In this document: piece after piece, positions 60,231 to 64,000 of the stretch
Layout: each line of letters begins with the position of its first letter
Numbering within the stretch: the first letter of the stretch is position 1
Source of the DNA: Marinirhabdus sp963799365
GTDB taxonomy: Bacteria; Bacteroidota; Bacteroidia; Flavobacteriales; Flavobacteriaceae
Assembly (NCBI GenBank): GCA_963799365.1
Contig: CAWCWV010000017.1
Span: 1-64,000, forward strand
Direction of reading: 5' to 3'
Length of the DNA: 64,000 bases
Position numbers and translations under genes: made by a program
The notes under the pieces: generated by a model
The model's input: the letters and a program-made list of their open reading frames with translations, nothing else
What the model was told of the DNA's origin: nothing
The model's database searches: none

Positions 60231-61568
60231 ATGCAAGATACAATTGTCGAAACCGTAAAAGACACCACCCCATTTATTACCAGTGACACCGTAGTTTTTG
60301 GACTATTAATGGTGGCCCTGGCACTAATTTTTTATACGTCACACCTAAAACAAGGGTTTTGGTTTAAATTTTACAAGATTGTTCCTGCACTTTTCATGGC
60401 TTACCTCATTCCCGCTATTTTCACTTCGGTTGGGCTTATTGCTCCCGAGTGGACCACTGTTCAAGAAAGTGGTGATGTTGTGGAGGGAAGTACAAGTTTG
60501 TATTATATGGCGAGTAGGTATTTACTGCCTGCAGCCCTGGTACTTATGACATTGAGCATGGACTTAAAAGCCGTATTCAATCTTGGTCCCAAGGCGCTCA
60601 TTATGTTTTTTACCGGTACTATAGGAATTATTCTCGGAGGTCCTATTGCAGTTTTGGTAATTGGTCTAATTTCACCTGAAACGGTTGGTGGGGTTGGTCC
60701 AGATGCAGTTTGGAGAGGACTCTCTACACTTGCAGGGAGTTGGATAGGCGGGGGTGCGAACCAAGCGGCCATGCTAGAAGTTTACAAATTTAACCCAAGC
60801 CAATATGGGCAAATGGTTTTTGTAGACATTGTTGTTGCCAACATTTGGATGGCAATTTTATTAATTGGAATTGGTAAAGCAGCGAAAATTGATAAATGGT
60901 TAAAAGCTGATACTTCAGCTATTGAAAGTTTAAAAGAAAAAGTAGCTGCATATTCAGATAAGGTTACCCGAAACCCAACTCTTACAGATTATATGATCCT
61001 TGCTGGAATTGCTTTTGGTACTGTAAGTGTTGCTCATTTCGGAGCAGACTATATAAGCGCTGCTTTTGAAGGGTTTGTTACAGGTCTGGATCCAGGAATT
61101 ACTAGAAATTCCCTCACATTCTTAAATTCTAGCTTCTTTTGGATGGTTTCTATTACCACCTTTATTGGAATTATTTTATCGTATACCAAAGCCAAGAATT
61201 ATGAAGGTGCAGGTGCCAGTAAAATAGGAAGTATCTTCATCTATATTCTGGTAGCAAGTATTGGGATGAAAATTGACATTATGCAAATTTTCAACAATCC
61301 TGGATTACTTTCTGTAGGATTTATGTGGATGGCTATACACGCAGGATTGCTTATTTTGGTTGCAAAAATAATTCGCGCTCCCTATTTCTTCCTGGCAGTT
61401 GGAAGTCAGGCAAATGTTGGTGGGGCAGCTTCTGCTCCAATTGTGGCTTCAGCATTTCACCCATCTCTGGCTACGGTTGGGGTTTTACTAGCTGTTTTCG
61501 GATATGCCATTGGAACATTAGGCGCCGTATTGTGTACGGTCATGATGCGATTGGTAGCGGTTGGCTAA
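60231..61568 (+). CDS. DUF819 (YjcL-like) membrane protein
   Basis: 445 residues with about 11 hydrophobic helices. Family signature GRGTLAGSWIGGGANQAA-like is here LSTLAGSWIGGGANQAAML. Another conserved loop is VGSQANVGGAASAPI near residue 395. Transporter-like, substrate unknown. Own position downstream of the RHH gene; hairpins follow its stop. Confidence 0.92.
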   Translation: MQDTIVETVKDTTPFITSDTVVFGLLMVALALIFYTSHLKQGFWFKFYKIVPALFMAYLIPAIFTSVGLIAPEWTTVQESGDVVEGSTSLYYMASRYLLPAALVLMTLSMDLKAVFNLGPKALIMFFTGTIGIILGGPIAVLVIGLISPETVGGVGPDAVWRGLSTLAGSWIGGGANQAAMLEVYKFNPSQYGQMVFVDIVVANIWMAILLIGIGKAAKIDKWLKADTSAIESLKEKVAAYSDKVTRNPTLTDYMILAGIAFGTVSVAHFGADYISAAFEGFVTGLDPGITRNSLTFLNSSFFWMVSITTFIGIILSYTKAKNYEGAGASKIGSIFIYILVASIGMKIDIMQIFNNPGLLSVGFMWMAIHAGLLILVAKIIRAPYFFLAVGSQANVGGAASAPIVASAFHPSLATVGVLLAVFGYAIGTLGAVLCTVMMRLVAVG

Positions 61569-61579
61569 TTTTCCTCACC

Positions 61580-61623
61580 CGAAACTACTGAAAAAGCAGT
61601 TTCGACCTCTCCGAAGGAGAGGT
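61580..61623. repeat. Double hairpin after DUF819
   Basis: CGAAACT (61580-61586) with AGTTTCG (61598-61604), immediately followed by ACCTCTCC (61605-61612) with GGAGAGGT (61616-61623). Two stems stacked; similar short palindromes are widespread in Flavobacteriaceae. Only an A-tract follows on this strand, so it is more a repeat than a proven terminator. Confidence 0.5.
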
Positions 61624-61726
61624 AAAAAGATAGTTGACAAAAAAACTTCCAATATTCTTTATTACACTTAAACCATTGCCCAATCAAGCGTAATTTTGCA
61701 TCTTTGCGCCCTCATTTATAAATTTT

Positions 61727-62428
61727 ATGAAATATTTTTTTTCTATTATAGTAGTTGTAGTACTAGTATTTACTAGTTGTGCCCCAGAACATGAAATGAA
61801 GCTTACTGGCTCCGTGGATGGACTCAAAAAAGGGACACTTATTCTTCAGAAAATTGAAGACAGCACGCTACTATCGGTAGATTCTATACAAATGACTGGC
61901 GATGAAAATTTTGAATTTTCGGTTTCTGTTGAGAGCCCACAGGTACATTATTTATACTTACGTTTAAAGAACGGAGATTTATTGGACGAGCGTATTCCAT
62001 TTTTTGCTGAAGAAGGTGAAATACATATTGCAACAACCCTAGAAAAATTTGGCACTGAATACAAGGTCACTGGTTCAAAAAATCAAGAAAAGCTAGAAGA
62101 GTATAAAAAATTAATGCAACGCTACGCTAATAAAAATTTAGAGGTAGTATCCTTAAAATTAAAAGCACTGGCCGAACGAAATGATTCGGTTTACAATGTG
62201 TTGCAAAAACAAGAAGAAAGTGTGTTGAGAAGTAAATACCTAACTTCAGTAAATTATGCATTAGCTCAAAAAGAGCTTGAAATAGCACCTTACATTATTG
62301 TATATGAAACACAAGGACTCACCAAAAAATACTTGGACACAGTCTACAATGCGCTGCCCCAAAACATAAAAGACTCCAAATACGGAAAGGATCTGGAGTC
62401 TTTACTAAAAGCACAAGGTGCTAATTAA
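61727..62428 (+). CDS. DUF4369-domain lipoprotein
   Basis: 233 residues. Lipoprotein signal MKYFFSIIVVVVLVFTSC (Cys18). Residues 25-125 match DUF4369 (KLTGSVDGLKKGTLILQKI, LLSVDSIQMTGDENFEFSV, IPFFAEEGEIHI). A helical C-terminal part follows. DUF4369 often precedes a thioredoxin-like domain in Bacteroidota, but none is fused here. Function unknown. Confidence 0.88.
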   Translation: MKYFFSIIVVVVLVFTSCAPEHEMKLTGSVDGLKKGTLILQKIEDSTLLSVDSIQMTGDENFEFSVSVESPQVHYLYLRLKNGDLLDERIPFFAEEGEIHIATTLEKFGTEYKVTGSKNQEKLEEYKKLMQRYANKNLEVVSLKLKALAERNDSVYNVLQKQEESVLRSKYLTSVNYALAQKELEIAPYIIVYETQGLTKKYLDTVYNALPQNIKDSKYGKDLESLLKAQGAN

Positions 62429-62434
62429 TTGAAT

Positions 62435-62707
62435 TTATAAGGCGTTAATCTTATCGATTAATTTTCTACCTTTAGTTTCTAAGTCTTGGTTTACCGACTT
62501 AAAATGTGCTTTTTTATCTGCATTTGCAACACTTCTATCGTTTACTTTTACGATAAGCTCGTCAAAAGTAGTGATTGCATCATCGATGATTGCTTGTGAT
62601 TTTTTAGTGTCCTTCTCTGGGTTGGTAAGCTCCCAAATGTAAACTGCTTCAATTATATCACCCAAAACGTAATTAATATCTCTTTTTAAATTGCGTACAC
62701 TCGCCAT
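62435..62707 (-). CDS. Conserved helical protein
   Basis: 90 residues, all-helical and charged: ASVRNLKRDINYVLGDIIEA and KKAHFKSVNQDLETKGRKLI. No signal or membrane helix. Common in Flavobacteriaceae as an unnamed protein. Convergent with the DUF4369 gene, 6 bases apart. Function unknown. Confidence 0.8.
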   Translation of the reverse strand: MASVRNLKRDINYVLGDIIEAVYIWELTNPEKDTKKSQAIIDDAITTFDELIVKVNDRSVANADKKAHFKSVNQDLETKGRKLIDKINAL

Positions 62708-62746
62708 GTTTTTTTGTTTAAAATTATGGGCGCAAGGTACGAATTA

Positions 62747-63721
62747 CTAAGGAATGTACACCTCTAAAAATGTGGCGTTTTCGGTTTTAATTTGGTAGCT
62801 GGTACAGCAAGCTGGAATTAGAATAGTTTCTCCTTTTTGGATGGTGTTTGAAGTATCTTCGGTAACAAACTGCCCCTCACCTTCGGTGCACATATACACT
62901 TTACAACTTTCATTCTGAAAATTTTCTATGCTGAAATTTTCAGATAACAGTAGTTTATGCGTTACAAAATAAGGGCAAGAAACCAACATCACTCGCTGAT
63001 TCAAATGATCTATGTAGGCTATTTTAGGATTGTTTGTGGTAAACTGAATGGCATCCAAAGCTTCTTCAGTATGTAATTCCCGAAAAGTTCCATCGGTATC
63101 CGGACGATCCCAATCGTATATACGATAGGTAATATCACTGGTTTGTTGAATTTCAGCCAGTAAAACACCTGCTCCAATTGCATGTACTAAGCCAGGTTCA
63201 ACAAAATAAGTTTCCCCCTCGTGTACTTCTTCGGAATGCAATACTGATGTAATAGTACTGGTTTCTAAAATTTCAGTATAGGAAATTTTATCGAGCTTTT
63301 TTTTGAAGCCCAGGATAAGTCGTGCAGCACTTTCGGCCTGCAAGATGTACCACATTTCAGTCTTCCCAAAGGTGTTGTGACGTTCTTGCGCCAAGGCATC
63401 GTTGGGGTGTAATTGTACGGAAAGATCTTGCTGCGCATCTATAAACTTGAACAGTAAAGGAAACTGGTCACCATATTTCTGGTACACCCGCTCTCCTACC
63501 AAGGCTACTTTATAGTGCTGAATTAGTTGGGTAATTTCTTGACCTTTTAAGGCTCCGTTTGAAACTTTGGAAATAGTACCCTGCACTCCAGAAATTTCCC
63601 AACTCTCCCCTATAATACCCTTAGCTCTTTTATTTAAAATTGACTTTAGCTTAGTACCACCCCATACTTTTTCTTTTAGTTCGGGGACAAATTGCAGTGG
63701 GTATAACTTAGGTTTATCCAT
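62747..63721 (-). CDS. manA: Mannose-6-phosphate isomerase, class I
   Basis: 324 residues from ATG 63721; a GTG one codon earlier gives 325. PMI family: KLYPLQFVPELKEKVWGG at the start, metal site LSVQLHPNDALAQE with Gln and His, Glu/His in EGETYFVEPGLVHAIG. Converts fructose-6-P to mannose-6-P for cell-surface sugars. The start overlaps the peroxiredoxin stop (GATGGATAA) by 8 bases, so translational coupling is likely. Confidence 0.93.
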   Translation of the reverse strand: MDKPKLYPLQFVPELKEKVWGGTKLKSILNKRAKGIIGESWEISGVQGTISKVSNGALKGQEITQLIQHYKVALVGERVYQKYGDQFPLLFKFIDAQQDLSVQLHPNDALAQERHNTFGKTEMWYILQAESAARLILGFKKKLDKISYTEILETSTITSVLHSEEVHEGETYFVEPGLVHAIGAGVLLAEIQQTSDITYRIYDWDRPDTDGTFRELHTEEALDAIQFTTNNPKIAYIDHLNQRVMLVSCPYFVTHKLLLSENFSIENFQNESCKVYMCTEGEGQFVTEDTSNTIQKGETILIPACCTSYQIKTENATFLEVYIP

Positions 63722-64000
63722 CACTGTTTTTTTGAAGATATTTCAGTGATTTATCTATGTGTTTTGTAGCGCCCATAGATTCAAATTTATAGACAAGTAC
63801 TCCGTTCGCATCAAATACGAAAGTTTCTCTTCCAGGTAACAAGCCCAGCAAATTTGTTTTAACGCCAAACATTTTACGTATTTTATTCTTGGTATCTGCC
63901 AATAAAATGAAAGGCAAATTATAGCGTTTTGCAAACTTTTGGTGGGACGCATCACTGTCTGCACTTATACCTATTACTTCGGCGCCTAGATCTTTAAAAT
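63714..64000 (-). CDS. bcp: Peroxiredoxin (Bcp/PrxQ-type), C-terminal part
   Basis: The gene runs out of the window; its last ~94 codons are present: FKDLGAEVIGISADSDASHQ, then FAKRYNLPFILLADT and GLLPGRETFVFD. SxDxxxSH(x)KF is the Bcp/PrxQ pattern. The peroxidatic Cys lies outside. Reduces H2O2 and organic peroxides. Overlaps the manA start. Confidence 0.85.
   Translation of the reverse strand, partial: FKDLGAEVIGISADSDASHQKFAKRYNLPFILLADTKNKIRKMFGVKTNLLGLLPGRETFVFDANGVLVYKFESMGATKHIDKSLKYLQKNSDG

Noticed and set aside
61325..61591. 88-residue plus-strand ORF overlapping the end of DUF819
   Set aside because: Out-of-frame reading of a strongly supported membrane protein; no homology.

Overview
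The window looks like chromosomal DNA of a marine-type member of the Flavobacteriaceae (Bacteroidota). Evidence: low GC content; several secreted proteins ending in a type IX secretion (Por) sorting domain; promoters of the Bacteroidota type (TTG, about 17-19 bases, TAnnTTTG); the rpmB-rpmG-DUF4295-ftsY-rimO neighbourhood; and families frequent in this group (TIGR03643, DUF4177, DUF4369, a CarB of about 950 residues). No tRNA, rRNA, CRISPR array, prophage or transposase was seen.

Layout. 1-2.7 kb is a damaged nonulosonate (pseudaminic/legionaminic-type) sugar locus. It holds a degenerate remnant, a frameshifted double acetyltransferase and the N-terminal end of a PseI/NeuB-like synthase. That synthase is abruptly joined to the C-terminal tail of an FecCD-type permease and its ATPase. 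3.2-9 kb carries a frameshifted rmuC, a copper-protein-like T9SS cargo, carB and rpmH. 9-13 kb carries small membrane, envelope and hydrolase genes. 13.4-17 kb is one very large outer-membrane lipoprotein: a catalytically stripped metallophosphatase-like domain, a region resembling atypical kinases, and an Omp85-like barrel. 17-25.6 kb is RNA/ribosome modification and translation: mtaB, rimO, a SET methyltransferase, ftsY, DUF4295, rpmG, rpmB. 25.8-33.6 kb is housekeeping: cinA, an Hpt protein, an FAH-family enzyme, an exonuclease, a lipoamide acyltransferase, a glycosyltransferase and recR.

33.7-44.9 kb holds a large T9SS protein, a Na+/solute symporter, a gene-free stretch with four consecutive hairpin terminators (possible small RNAs), fabH, an S9 peptidase, an ABC1 kinase-like protein and a TetR-family regulator. 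45.3-55.1 kb holds two huge HYR-repeat T9SS proteins flanking htpG. They share a 1.6-kb block that is about 99.5% identical. 55.1-64 kb holds AlkB, DoxX, an S1/P1 nuclease, a frameshifted SPFH gene with small partners, DUF819, a DUF4369 lipoprotein, manA and the end of a peroxiredoxin gene.

Most promising for follow-up: (1) the kinase-like segment inside the 1220-residue lipoprotein; (2) the mosaic HYR pair around htpG; (3) the terminator-rich gap at 38.2-38.6 kb; (4) a family of structured intergenic repeats at 2.8, 39.8 and 40.0 kb. Frame breaks concentrate in the first 3.7 kb and several sit at short A-runs, so sequence error must be excluded before calling those genes dead.
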